The position numbers were made by a program, and so were the translations under genes. A stretch of DNA of 64,000 nt from Candidimonas humi. Its GTDB lineage: Bacteria; Pseudomonadota; Gammaproteobacteria; Burkholderiales; Burkholderiaceae_B. Under the pieces are notes generated by a model, which was not told the origin of the DNA, ran no database searches, and was given only the letters and a program-made list of their open reading frames with translations. Shown here in pieces: positions 50,462 to 60,783 of the stretch (the stretch's first letter is position 1; each line of letters begins with the position of its first letter). Location: the NCBI RefSeq assembly GCF_019166065.1, contig NZ_JAHTBN010000004.1:372001-436000 (forward strand), written 5' to 3'.

Positions 50462-51253
50462 CTACAGCACCGCCTCGTAGTCGATGGTCAGCGGCGCGTG
50501 GTCGCTGAAGCGCTCGTCCTTGTAGATCGATGCGGCGCTGGCGCGGGCGGCGATACCGGGCGTGGCGACGTGATAGTCGATGCGCCACCCGACGTTCTTG
50601 GCCCAGGCCTGGCCGCGATTGCTCCACCAGGTGTAGGCCTCGCCGGTGGTGTCCGGATGCAGCTTGCGGTAGACGTCGACCCAGCCCATGTCGCCCAGCA
50701 CCTTGCCGAGCCAGGCGCGTTCCTCGGGCAGGAAGCCGCTGTTCTTCATATTGCCCTTCCAGTTCTTCAGGTCGATTTCCTGGTGGGCGATGTTCCAGTC
50801 GCCGCAGACGATGAATTCGCGGCCAGTCTTGCGGTTTTCCCGCATCAGGGCGTCGAGCCAGGGGGCGAAGTGGTCCAGGAAGCGGTATTTGGCCTGCTGG
50901 CGTTCGTCGCCGCTGGATCCCGAAGGCAGGTAGGCGCTGATTACGCTCAGGTCCTTCCAGTCGGCGCGGATGATGCGGCCTTCGCCATCGAATTCCTCGT
51001 TCTGCATGCCGTCGACCAGGGTTTCGGCCGGCCGGGCCATGTACAGGCCGACACCGCTATAGCCCTTTTTCTGCGCATGGTTGAAGTGGCCGGTGTAGCC
51101 CGCGGGGTGCAGCAGCTCGTCGCTGAGGTCGTCGGCGTGGATCTTGATTTCTTGCAGGCACACTACATCCGCGCCCTGGGCGGCGAGCCAGGCGGGTAGG
51201 CCCTTGCGGAAGGCCGACCGGATGCCGTTGACATTGAGCGAAACGATGCGCAT
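50462..51253 (-). CDS. xth: Exodeoxyribonuclease III
   Basis: A 263-residue AP endonuclease/exonuclease. MRIVSLNVNGIRSAFRKG, the metal-binding Glu in VCLQEIKI, the catalytic GDWNIAH, and the terminal SDHAPL are all present. It repairs abasic sites and trims 3' ends in the cytoplasm. Length and motifs match the ExoIII/XthA family. It lies between pyrE (38 bases upstream) and the orphan higA, in the same direction. Confidence 0.94.
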   Translation of the reverse strand: MRIVSLNVNGIRSAFRKGLPAWLAAQGADVVCLQEIKIHADDLSDELLHPAGYTGHFNHAQKKGYSGVGLYMARPAETLVDGMQNEEFDGEGRIIRADWKDLSVISAYLPSGSSGDERQQAKYRFLDHFAPWLDALMRENRKTGREFIVCGDWNIAHQEIDLKNWKGNMKNSGFLPEERAWLGKVLGDMGWVDVYRKLHPDTTGEAYTWWSNRGQAWAKNVGWRIDYHVATPGIAARASAASIYKDERFSDHAPLTIDYEAVL

Positions 51254-51291
51254 GGGATGGGTTCCTTGGGTTGTGGGCCGGACAGGGATGC

Positions 51292-51966
51292 TTATACGCC
51301 GTACCTGTCGCGGTAGGCGGCGACTGCGCCGCGGTGTTGCGCCAGTTGCGGGTCGCCTTCCAGCACGGCCATGATGTCGGCAAGCGAGGCGATACTGACG
51401 ACCGGCATGCCGTAGGATGCACTCACGTCCTGCACGGCCGAATGGGCCGACAGGGCGCCGTCGGCGCCGGCGCGTTCCATGCGGTCCAGGGCGATCAGCA
51501 CCGCGGCCGGCTTGGCCCCGGCGTTGCGGATGATCTCGACCGATTCGCGCACCGAAGTGCCGGCGGTGATGACGTCGTCGATGATGACCACGCGGCCGGC
51601 CAGCGGCGCGCCCACCAGGCTGCCGCCTTCGCCGTGGTCCTTGGCTTCTTTGCGATTGTAGGCATAGGGCACGTCTCGGCCGGCGCGGGCGGGGTGGTTG
51701 GCCAGCGCGATCGCGGTTGCGGCGGCCAGCGGTATGCCCTTGTAGGCCGGCCCGAACAGCATGTCGAATTCCAGGCCCGACTCGACCAGCGCCTGGGCAT
51801 AGAAGGCGGCCAGCCGCCCCATCGACAGGCCGGTATTGAACAGGCCGGCGTTGAAGAAATACGGGCTCAGGCGCCCCGACTTTACCTTGAATTCCCCGAA
51901 GCGCAGGACCCCCTGCTGCAGGGAATAGCGGACGAAATCATTGCGGTTCTGGGTGGGGTCTGTCAT
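51292..51966 (-). CDS. pyrE: Orotate phosphoribosyltransferase
   Basis: A 224-residue enzyme with the PRPP-binding motif [17 protein letters not shown] (about residues 124-140) and the PyrE-type N-terminus [22 protein letters not shown]. It makes orotidine 5'-phosphate from orotate and PRPP in pyrimidine synthesis. pyrE next to xth is a common arrangement in betaproteobacteria. The start ATG at 51966 is the only good candidate. Confidence 0.95.
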   Translation of the reverse strand: MTDPTQNRNDFVRYSLQQGVLRFGEFKVKSGRLSPYFFNAGLFNTGLSMGRLAAFYAQALVESGLEFDMLFGPAYKGIPLAAATAIALANHPARAGRDVPYAYNRKEAKDHGEGGSLVGAPLAGRVVIIDDVITAGTSVRESVEIIRNAGAKPAAVLIALDRMERAGADGALSAHSAVQDVSASYGMPVVSIASLADIMAVLEGDPQLAQHRGAVAAYRDRYGV

Positions 51967-52008
51967 GGCGTGGTCGGGTAAGGCATGCGTCGATGGAGAA
52001 AAGCGTAA

Positions 52009-52938
52009 TTATGGAGGATTCCGCGCGCTCTCGACAGGCGGGCCGTCCTCGAGCATGGCGCGGCATTCGGGTTCGGCCAGGAAATCGATGAAGCTGCGCA
52101 CCTTGGGCGTCAGGTACTGGCGGCTGATGTAGGTGGCGTACAGTTCCTGCGGCGCCTGCGTGTATTGGGGCAGCACGCGCAGCAGTGTGCCGCGGCGCAG
52201 GTCTTCGTCCACCAGCCACGAGGGCAGGAACCCTATGCCCGCGCCCGAGCGCACCGCGTGATACGAAAAGGTGGTGTCGTCCGAGCGGATCAGCGGCGCC
52301 AGGCGGATCAGGGTCTTGCCCTTGGGGCCGTCGAATTCGAAACCTTCGGCGGGCAGGTAATTGGGCAGGATGCCGCCGTAATGGGCCAGTTCGGCCGGCG
52401 TGGCCGGAACGCCATGGGAACCCAGGTAGGCGGGGGCGGCGACCAGGTAGAAGGACAGCCGGCAGATGCGCCGCACGATCAGGTGCGCGGAAGGGTCGCG
52501 CGTGACGCGCAGGGCCAGGTCGTAGCCTTCGGCGGCCAGGTCGGCTTTGCGATTGAAGAAGTGCAGATCGGGCACGACCCCCGGATAGCGCTGTTTATAG
52601 GCGGCGATGATCCGGACCACGCGCGGGTTGGCGAACCACACCGGCGCGGTGATTCGCAGGACCCCCTGGGGGGCTTCGACGCTGCGGCCTATGGCGACCT
52701 CGGCCAGGGACAGCGTTTCCAGCGCGGCCTTGCATTGCTCGTAGTACAGCGAGCCGGCCTCGGTCAGGCTGACGCGCCGGCTGCTGCGGTTCAGCAGGCG
52801 CACGCCCAAGTGCCGTTCCAGGTGCGCCACATGCTTGCTGGCCATGGGCGCCGACAGCGCCAGGCGCCGCGCGGCCGACACGAAGCTGCCGCCGGCGGCG
52901 ATTTCGCAGAAGACCTTGAGGCTGAGCAGGGTATCCAT
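52009..52938 (-). CDS. LysR-type regulator (CrgA-like)
   Basis: A 309-residue regulator with FVSAARRLALSAPMASKHVAHLE as the HTH (in part residues 18-40), the RSSRRVSLTEAGSLYYEQC linker and an effector domain of the CrgA/AaeR subtype (GVLRITAPVWFANPRVV). It is divergent from the DoxX and DODA dioxygenase genes across about 260 bases and probably controls them, a common arrangement for this subgroup with quinone or redox-related genes. Confidence 0.9.
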   Translation of the reverse strand: MDTLLSLKVFCEIAAGGSFVSAARRLALSAPMASKHVAHLERHLGVRLLNRSSRRVSLTEAGSLYYEQCKAALETLSLAEVAIGRSVEAPQGVLRITAPVWFANPRVVRIIAAYKQRYPGVVPDLHFFNRKADLAAEGYDLALRVTRDPSAHLIVRRICRLSFYLVAAPAYLGSHGVPATPAELAHYGGILPNYLPAEGFEFDGPKGKTLIRLAPLIRSDDTTFSYHAVRSGAGIGFLPSWLVDEDLRRGTLLRVLPQYTQAPQELYATYISRQYLTPKVRSFIDFLAEPECRAMLEDGPPVESARNPP

Positions 52939-53204
52939 AGTGCTTTATCATTTCCTGTAAGGAAATGAATTCATAATAATAGTTGTATATATTTCTTGAT
53001 AGGATTTTAATAAACTTTACCCTTATTGGAAGTGCCGAATAAGTTGCCGGCTACGCTGCGTTCTTTACCGGGATGCAGCAGTCGGCCTGCGTGTCCGGAG
53101 CTTCCTGATTTGCGCAGGGCCCCGGAATCGGCCGGAAGCCGGCGCCGATGCGAGACGGGCATGGTGCCCGCCGGCATCTTGCTTCCCTCCAGGAGGACAC
53201 CTAC

Positions 53205-53615
53205 ATGACATCCGACGCTAATTGCCAAGTATGGGCCGCGCGCGCACAGGCGCTGTTGCGTATCGTCGCCGGTTATATATTCCTGCTGCACGGCTGCTCG
53301 AAGCTGTTCCATGTGCCGCATGTGGCGTACTTCGATAATTTGCAACTGTTTTCCCTGATGGGCCTGGCCGGAGTCATCGAGGTGGTGGCGGGCATATTGC
53401 TGATCCTGGGGCTGTTCACGCGCATCGCGGCCTTCATCGCCTCCGGCGAAATGGCTTTCGCCTATTTCATGGGGCATGTAGGCACGGGCGGCCATGCATT
53501 GCTGCCGATACTCAATGGCGGCGAAGCGGCGGTGCTGTACTGCTTCATATTCCTGTTCCTGGCGGCCGCCGGCGGCGGTGCGTGCAGCCTGGATGCCGCG
53601 CGCAGGAAGGCCTGA
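53205..53615 (+). CDS. DoxX family membrane protein
   Basis: A 136-residue inner-membrane protein with four helices. RIVAGYIFLLHGCSKLF near residue 18 and LAGVIEVVAGILLILGLFTRIAA are the DoxX landmarks, and EMAFAYFMGH closes the third helix region. AGGAGG lies nine bases before ATG 53205. DoxX-like proteins are linked to redox stress and thiosulfate/quinone chemistry. The DODA dioxygenase gene follows 20 bases downstream. The region from 52939 to 53204 holds an AT-rich stretch near 52960-53020, which likely has the divergent promoters. Confidence 0.88.
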   Translation: MTSDANCQVWAARAQALLRIVAGYIFLLHGCSKLFHVPHVAYFDNLQLFSLMGLAGVIEVVAGILLILGLFTRIAAFIASGEMAFAYFMGHVGTGGHALLPILNGGEAAVLYCFIFLFLAAAGGGACSLDAARRKA

Positions 53616-53635
53616 GCGGCAGGCGGAGCATTCAA

Positions 53636-54436
53636 ATGAATATGCCGGTCTATTTCATTTCGCATGGCGGCGGCCCCTGGCCCTATATGCCCGAGGCGCG
53701 CCAGGGCTACGCGCGGCTGGCGGCGTCGCTGCGCGAGCTGCCGGCCCAGTTGCCGGCCGTCCCGAGTGCGGTGCTGATGGTCTCGGCGCATTGGGAAACC
53801 CGCGGCGGATTCGGCATCCAGTCCAACCCGCGGCCGCCGATGCTTTATGACTATTACGGCTTCCCGGCGCATACCTACCAGATCCAGTATCCGGCGCCGG
53901 GCTCGCCGGCCCTGGCTGCGCGCGTCCAGCAGTTGCTGGGCCAGGCGGGGCTGGCGGCCGGGCTGGATGCCGCGCGCGGCTTCGACCATGGGGCCTTCGT
54001 GCCCATGTTCGTGATGTATCCCAAGGCCAATGTGCCCATGGTGCAGTTGTCCATCGACGCCGGCTACGACCCGGCGCGGCACATCGCGCTGGGCCGCGCC
54101 CTGGCGCCGCTGCGCGACGAGGGCGTGCTGATCCTGGGCAGCGGCTTGAGCTATCACAACCTGCGCGGCCTGGGCGAGCCGGGCCGGGTTCCTTCGGCGC
54201 GTTTCGACGCCTGGCTGCAGGATGTCGTGGTGAACGGCCCGCCGGCACAGCGTGCCGAGCGCCTGCTGGACTGGGCGCAGGCGCCCGCGGCGCGCTTGGC
54301 GCATCCGCGCGAAGACCACTTGATACCCTTGATGGTCGCTGCCGGCGCAGCCGGTGAAGAGGCCGCCACCTGTGTCTATCACGAAGACACTGCCTTCGGT
54401 GCGATTACGGCGTCGAGCTTCCGTTTCGGCGGCTAA
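53636..54436 (+). CDS. DODA/LigB-type extradiol dioxygenase family protein
   Basis: A 266-residue protein from ATG 53636. Metal ligands are expected at His in YFISHGGGPW (residue 10) and in SAHWETRGGF (about 53); DHGAFVPMFVMYP and GSGLSYHNLR are family hallmarks. Relatives open catechol-type rings (DOPA dioxygenase, LigB); bacterial YgiD-like proteins are less well defined. It is coupled with doxX under the divergent LysR. Confidence 0.9.
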   Translation: MNMPVYFISHGGGPWPYMPEARQGYARLAASLRELPAQLPAVPSAVLMVSAHWETRGGFGIQSNPRPPMLYDYYGFPAHTYQIQYPAPGSPALAARVQQLLGQAGLAAGLDAARGFDHGAFVPMFVMYPKANVPMVQLSIDAGYDPARHIALGRALAPLRDEGVLILGSGLSYHNLRGLGEPGRVPSARFDAWLQDVVVNGPPAQRAERLLDWAQAPAARLAHPREDHLIPLMVAAGAAGEEAATCVYHEDTAFGAITASSFRFGG

Positions 54437-54463
54437 GGACGGGCGCGGCGGCCCGCGGAAACT

Positions 54464-55921
54464 TCAGCCCAGTTTCTGTTTCAGCAGTTCGTTGACCTGC
54501 TGGGGATTGGCCTTGCCCTTGGCCGCCTTCATGATCTGGCCGACCAGGGAATTGAAGGCCTTCTGCTTGCCGGCGCGGTATTCCTCGACCACCGCGGGAT
54601 GGGCCGCCAGCACCTCGTCTATCATCGCGGCGATCGCGCCGCTGTCGCTGATCTGGCGCAGGCCCCGGGCCTCGATGATGGCATCCGGATCGCCTTGTTG
54701 TTCGCCGGCCCACATGGCGGCGAACACCTCGCGGGCGATCTTGTTCGAGATCGTGCCGTCGATGATGCGGCCGATCAGCGCGGCAAGCCGCGTGGGCGCG
54801 ACCGGGCAGGCGGCCAGCTCGATTTCGTCGCGGTGCAGCGCCGCGGCTACCTCGCCCATGATCCAGTTGGCGGCCAGCTTGGCCTGGCCCGCGGGCAGGC
54901 CGGCGGCGGCCTGTTCGAAATAGGCGGCGGTAGTGCGGTCCATGGTCAACTGGGCCGCGTCGTAGCCGCTCAGGCCGAAGTCCTTTTCGAAGCGCGCTCG
55001 CATGTGCGACGGCAGTTCCGGCATGGACTCGCGCACCCGTTCGATCCAGTCGGCGCCTATGACCAGCGGCGGCAGGTCGGGATCGGGGAAATAGCGGTAA
55101 TCGTGCGCGTCTTCCTTGCTGCGCATGCTGCGCGTTTCGTCGCGTTCGGAATCGTACAGGCGCGTTTCCTGGCGCACGGTGCCGCCGTCTTCGATGAGTT
55201 CGATCTGGCGCCGCACCTCGTACTGGATGGCGCGTTCGAGAAAGCGGAAGGAATTCAGGTTCTTGATTTCGCTGCGCGTGCCGAATTCGGCCTGCCCCTT
55301 GGGGCGCACCGAGACATTGGCGTCGACCCGGAACGAGCCTTCCTGCATATTGCCGTCGCAGATGCCCAGCCACACCACCAGGCCGTGCAGCGCGCGGACA
55401 TAGGCCACGGCCTCGGCGGCCGAACGGATTTCCGGCTCGGAGACGATCTCGAGCAGCGGCGTGCCGGCGCGGTTCAGGTCCACGCCGCTGGACGACTCGC
55501 CGTGCGGGCCGGTATAGCCCTGGTGCAGCAGCTTGCCGGCGTCCTCTTCGAGGTGGGCGCGGGTGATGTTGATGGTTTTTTCCTGGTCGCCGACGAAGAA
55601 GCTCAGCGTGCCGCCCTGCACCACCGGGATCTCGTACTGGCTGATCTGGTAGTTCTTGGGCAGGTCGGGGTAGAAGTAGTTCTTGCGGGCGAAGATCGAG
55701 CGCGGCGCGATCTTCGCGCCTATCGCCAGGCCGAGGCGGATCGCGCGATCCACCGCGTCGTGGTTCATGACCGGCAGGCTGCCGGGCAGCGCCATGTCGA
55801 TCTCATTGGCCTGCGTGTTGGGCGGGGCGCCGAAACGCGTGCTGCTGCCCGAAAATATTTTCGATTCGGTGGAAAGCTGGGTATGCGTTTCCAGCCCGAT
55901 GACGATTTCCCATTCCATCAT
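54464..55921 (-). CDS. gatB: Aspartyl/glutamyl-tRNA amidotransferase subunit B
   Basis: A 485-residue protein; two ATG codons in a row (55921 and 55918) overlap the gatA stop, and either may start it. [53 protein letters not shown] and the C-terminal YqeY-like tail are standard. With GatC and GatA it converts Glu-tRNA(Gln) or Asp-tRNA(Asn) to the amide forms. The gene ends 28 bases from the convergent DODA gene. Confidence 0.97.
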   Translation of the reverse strand: MMEWEIVIGLETHTQLSTESKIFSGSSTRFGAPPNTQANEIDMALPGSLPVMNHDAVDRAIRLGLAIGAKIAPRSIFARKNYFYPDLPKNYQISQYEIPVVQGGTLSFFVGDQEKTINITRAHLEEDAGKLLHQGYTGPHGESSSGVDLNRAGTPLLEIVSEPEIRSAAEAVAYVRALHGLVVWLGICDGNMQEGSFRVDANVSVRPKGQAEFGTRSEIKNLNSFRFLERAIQYEVRRQIELIEDGGTVRQETRLYDSERDETRSMRSKEDAHDYRYFPDPDLPPLVIGADWIERVRESMPELPSHMRARFEKDFGLSGYDAAQLTMDRTTAAYFEQAAAGLPAGQAKLAANWIMGEVAAALHRDEIELAACPVAPTRLAALIGRIIDGTISNKIAREVFAAMWAGEQQGDPDAIIEARGLRQISDSGAIAAMIDEVLAAHPAVVEEYRAGKQKAFNSLVGQIMKAAKGKANPQQVNELLKQKLG

Positions 55922-57450
55922 TGCGCTTCCGGTTTGCGTTGATGCCAGTCGGTGGTCTGCTGGTAGCGGTCGGCGATTGCCAGCAAGCGGCCTTCGCTGA
56001 AGTAGTCGCCTATGATCTGCAGCCCCACCGGCAGCCGGCCTTGCGCGCCGCCGAAGCCGCAGGGCACGGATATCGCGGGCAGCCCGGCCAGGCTGACGCC
56101 CAGCGTATAGACGTCGGCCAGCCAATCGGCCGTGGGGTCGTCGCGGTTGACGCCCAGGGGCTTGGCCACGGAAGGCGTGACCGGCCCCATGATCACGTCG
56201 CAATGCTGCGCGTAGGCTTGCTGGAAGTCGTCGACGATCATGCGCCGCACTTTCTGCGCCTGCAGGTAGTAGGCGTCGTAGTAGCCATGCGACAGCACGT
56301 AGGTGCCGACCATGATGCGGCGCCGGACCTCGGGGCCGAAGCCCTCGCTGCGCGAACGGCTGACCATTTCGGCCAGGTCGCGGTATTGCTCGGCGCGGTG
56401 GCCGTAGCGCACCCCGTCGTAGCGCGACAGGTTGCTGGAGGCCTCGGCCGGGGCGATGACGTAGTAGGCGGGAATCGACAGGCTGGTGCGCGGCAGCGAT
56501 ATGGCCACGCGCTGCGCGCCCAGGGATTCGAAGTGCTGCAGCGCCGCCTCGACCGCGCGGGCCACGTCGTCGGCCAGGCCGGCGTCGAAGAATTCGGCCG
56601 GCACCCCTATGCGCAGCCCCTGCAGCGGCTTGGCGCCGGCCGCGGCAAAGGCGGCGGATTCTGCCTCGAAGGCGGCGCGTACGCGCCCTGGCTGGTTGGG
56701 GGCGCCGTCGCAGTGTTCGAGGCTGGTGGAGTCGCGCGGATCGAAGCCGCTCATGACGTCGAGCAGTTCCAGCAGGTCGCGTGCGTTGCGGGCGAAGGGG
56801 CCGGCCTGGTCGAGGCTGGAGCCGAAGGCCACCATGCCGAAGCGCGATACGGTGCCGTAGGTGGGCTTGATGCCGCTGACGCCGCATAGCGCGGCGGGCT
56901 GGCGCACCGAGCCGCCCGTGTCGGTGCCGGTGGCGGCGGCTGCCAGGCCCGCGGCCACGGCAGCGGCCGAGCCGCCCGATGAGCCGCCGGGCACGCAGGC
57001 GGGATCCCAGGGGTTCTTGACCGCCCCGTAGGCCGAGTTCTCGTTGCCCGAGCCCATGGCGAATTCGTCGCAGTTCAGCTTGCCCAGGGACACGGCGCCG
57101 GCCTGCGCCAGGCGCTGCACCACGGTGGCGTCGAAGGGGCTGGTGTAGTGCTCGAGCATGCGGCTGGCCGCGGTAGTGCGCCAGCCGCGGGTGACGAAGA
57201 CGTCTTTGTGCGCGATGGGTATGCCTGCCAGCGGCCCGGCGCGGCCGGCGGCCAGCGCGGCATCGGCTTCGCGGGCCTGGGCGCGGGTCAGTTCGGGGTC
57301 GATGTGCAGGAAGGCATTCAGCGGGCTGGCCTGGGCGGCCGCCAGGGCGCTGTCGGCGAGCTCCAGGGCGCTGACTTCCTTGGCGCGCAGGGCCGCGCGC
57401 AGGGCTTCGATGCTGTCGTAGCGGGTATGCAGGGCGGAAGTGTCGGACAT
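55918..57450 (-). CDS. gatA: Aspartyl/glutamyl-tRNA amidotransferase subunit A
   Basis: A 510-residue amidase-signature protein. The Ser-cisSer-Lys triad is visible: Lys in IAHKDVF (about 80), the Ser pair in [16 protein letters not shown] (about 155-170), and [16 protein letters not shown] for the nucleophile Ser. It frees ammonia from glutamine for the GatB site. Its TGA overlaps the gatB start. It follows gatC by three bases. Confidence 0.97.
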   Translation of the reverse strand: MSDTSALHTRYDSIEALRAALRAKEVSALELADSALAAAQASPLNAFLHIDPELTRAQAREADAALAAGRAGPLAGIPIAHKDVFVTRGWRTTAASRMLEHYTSPFDATVVQRLAQAGAVSLGKLNCDEFAMGSGNENSAYGAVKNPWDPACVPGGSSGGSAAAVAAGLAAAATGTDTGGSVRQPAALCGVSGIKPTYGTVSRFGMVAFGSSLDQAGPFARNARDLLELLDVMSGFDPRDSTSLEHCDGAPNQPGRVRAAFEAESAAFAAAGAKPLQGLRIGVPAEFFDAGLADDVARAVEAALQHFESLGAQRVAISLPRTSLSIPAYYVIAPAEASSNLSRYDGVRYGHRAEQYRDLAEMVSRSRSEGFGPEVRRRIMVGTYVLSHGYYDAYYLQAQKVRRMIVDDFQQAYAQHCDVIMGPVTPSVAKPLGVNRDDPTADWLADVYTLGVSLAGLPAISVPCGFGGAQGRLPVGLQIIGDYFSEGRLLAIADRYQQTTDWHQRKPEAQ

Positions 57451-57453
57451 GAG

Positions 57454-57762
57454 TTACTCGAGGACGGTCGGTACCAGGAACAGGCCTTCGGACGCGGCGG
57501 GGGCGTTGGACATGAGTTCCTGGCGCTGCTCCAGGGTGTGCGTGGGGGCGGCGGCGTCCGGGCGCAGGCGCAGCGTGATTTCCTGGTGCGCCGAGAGCGG
57601 ATGCGCCATGGGCTCGATGCCTTGCGTGTCGACGGCCTGCAACTGCTGGATCAGGTCGAAGATGCCGTTCAGTTCGGACAGCGCGCGCTGCGCCGCTTCG
57701 GGCGTGAGTTCAAGGCGCGCCAGCTGTGCGATGCGCGCAACGTCTTTGTGGTCGATGGCCAT
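57454..57762 (-). CDS. gatC: Aspartyl/glutamyl-tRNA amidotransferase subunit C
   Basis: A 102-residue protein with the GatC pattern [20 protein letters not shown] near the N-terminus and a [10 protein letters not shown]-like centre ([14 protein letters not shown]). It stabilises the GatA-GatB assembly. It is the first gene of the gatCAB operon and is divergent from mreB. Confidence 0.95.
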   Translation of the reverse strand: MAIDHKDVARIAQLARLELTPEAAQRALSELNGIFDLIQQLQAVDTQGIEPMAHPLSAHQEITLRLRPDAAAPTHTLEQRQELMSNAPAASEGLFLVPTVLE

Positions 57763-59206
<1,444 letters not shown>

Positions 59207-59301
59207 CCGTTCCCGGGTCGAATGCCAAAGCGTGCGCGCGTGTCCTGTTTGGCTGATCCAGCGGGACACTGAGCAGGTTTACGCGCGAGTACTGTACTGT
59301 C

Positions 59302-60198
59302 ATGCAAGAAAATCGGACGATCAGGCTGTTCAGGCATGGACCGACCGCCGAATTCCGGCTGGTCGTTCTGGTCGTCCTGTCCTTGTCCCTGCTGGTGGTC
59401 GATGCGCGCTGGCGCGTGCTGGATCCCGCCCGGCAGGCGATCTCCGTGGTCTTGTATCCGTTCCAGCGCCTGGTGCTGGCACCGCGCGACCTGGTCGAGA
59501 ACTTCAATAACTGGATGGACGCCGCCACGGTCGCGCGCACCGAGAAAGAGGCGCTGCAGAAGCAGCGCATAGAACTCGCGCAGATCGCCACGCATGCCGC
59601 CCAGTTGTCGGCCGAGAACGAACAACTGCGCCGCCTGCTCAAAGTGGCCGACACGGTGTCGCAGCCCTCGGTGGCGGTCGAGGTCATGTACGAGCCTCCC
59701 AATGCGTTCGTGCACCATCTGATCTTCAACAAGGGCACGTCCGACGGCATTCGCGCCGGCATGCCGGTCATCGACGAGGGCGGCGTGGTCGGCCAGATAG
59801 TCCGGGTCACGCCCTTTACCTCCGAGGCCGCGCTGCTGACCGACGACAATGTGTCGATCCCCGTGCAGGTGCTGCGCAACGGCCTGCGGCTGATCTCCTT
59901 CGGCGGCAATGTCAGCGGCCAGGTCGAGGTGCGCTACCTGACGGCCAACGCCGACATCCGCGCCGGCGATACACTCATTACCAGCGGCATCGGCGGCTTG
60001 TTCCCTGCCGGGCTGTCGGTGGCCAAGATAGAAAAAGTCGAGCGCGACTCGGCCACGGGCTTTGCCCGCGCCCTGGCCACGCCTTTGTCGCATCCGGAAC
60101 GCTACCGGCATTTCCTGGTGCTGCGCGTGGACGTTTCGCGCCTGCCGCCCTCATCCGATACGGAGACCCAAGACCATGGTTCGCAGGCCGGGCAGTGA
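59302..60198 (+). CDS. mreC: Rod shape-determining protein MreC
   Basis: A 298-residue bitopic protein: one membrane helix (about 18-36), a periplasmic coiled coil (about 70-115) and two beta domains (about 120-280) with the family stretch GTSDGIRAGMPVIDEGGVVGQ. It binds PBP2 in the periplasm. The gene starts about 95 bases after mreB and overlaps mreD by 23 bases. Confidence 0.95.
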   Translation: MQENRTIRLFRHGPTAEFRLVVLVVLSLSLLVVDARWRVLDPARQAISVVLYPFQRLVLAPRDLVENFNNWMDAATVARTEKEALQKQRIELAQIATHAAQLSAENEQLRRLLKVADTVSQPSVAVEVMYEPPNAFVHHLIFNKGTSDGIRAGMPVIDEGGVVGQIVRVTPFTSEAALLTDDNVSIPVQVLRNGLRLISFGGNVSGQVEVRYLTANADIRAGDTLITSGIGGLFPAGLSVAKIEKVERDSATGFARALATPLSHPERYRHFLVLRVDVSRLPPSSDTETQDHGSQAGQ

Positions 60199-60754
60199 AG
60201 CCACGCACCGGGCGAGCGGCGTCTCGTCCCTGAGGGCGCTGCAGCCCATAGACAGTTCGCCGTTCAAACAGCCTGCGCATCCCGTGTTCGTGTGGGGCAC
60301 GGTGCTGGTGGTGTGGCTGGTTTCGTTCCTGCCCTGGCGCGACTGGCTGGCGGCGCCGGACATCCTGCTGCTGGTCATTGCCTTCTGGTGCCTGAACGAA
60401 CCGCAGCGGGTGTCGATGTTCACCGCTTTCATATTCGGCCTGTCCATGGATGTGCAGGACGCCGGGCTGCTGGGCGAAAAGGCGCTGGCATATACACTGG
60501 TGGCCTACGGCGCCGTTGCCTTGTCGCGCCGGCTGCATCGCTTCGGTTCGGTGATACAGGCCATCCACTTGTTGCCGGTCTTCGTGTTTTCGGCGATGGC
60601 CACGCACCTGATCCATGCCTGGCTGGCGGGCGAATGGGGCGGCTGGCAGTGGCTCTGGTCGGCGTTGTTCACGGCCGCCTTGTGGCCGGTGGCCGACACC
60701 TTGCTGCATATGCCGCAGCGTCGCCTGGACGAAACCGATCCCGGCTCGGTCTAG
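60176..60754 (+). CDS. mreD: Rod shape-determining protein MreD
   Basis: A 192-residue inner-membrane protein from ATG 60176, with about five or six helices after a 40-residue cytoplasmic N-terminus. WLAAPDILLLVIAFWCLNEP, FIFGLSMDVQDAGLLGEKAL and the Pro-rich C-terminus are typical. It is a core elongasome part. It overlaps mreC by 23 bases, so translation is coupled. Confidence 0.94.
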   Translation: MVRRPGSEATHRASGVSSLRALQPIDSSPFKQPAHPVFVWGTVLVVWLVSFLPWRDWLAAPDILLLVIAFWCLNEPQRVSMFTAFIFGLSMDVQDAGLLGEKALAYTLVAYGAVALSRRLHRFGSVIQAIHLLPVFVFSAMATHLIHAWLAGEWGGWQWLWSALFTAALWPVADTLLHMPQRRLDETDPGSV

Positions 60755-60783
60755 GGCCTGCAGGTCCCGGCCCGGATTTTTTT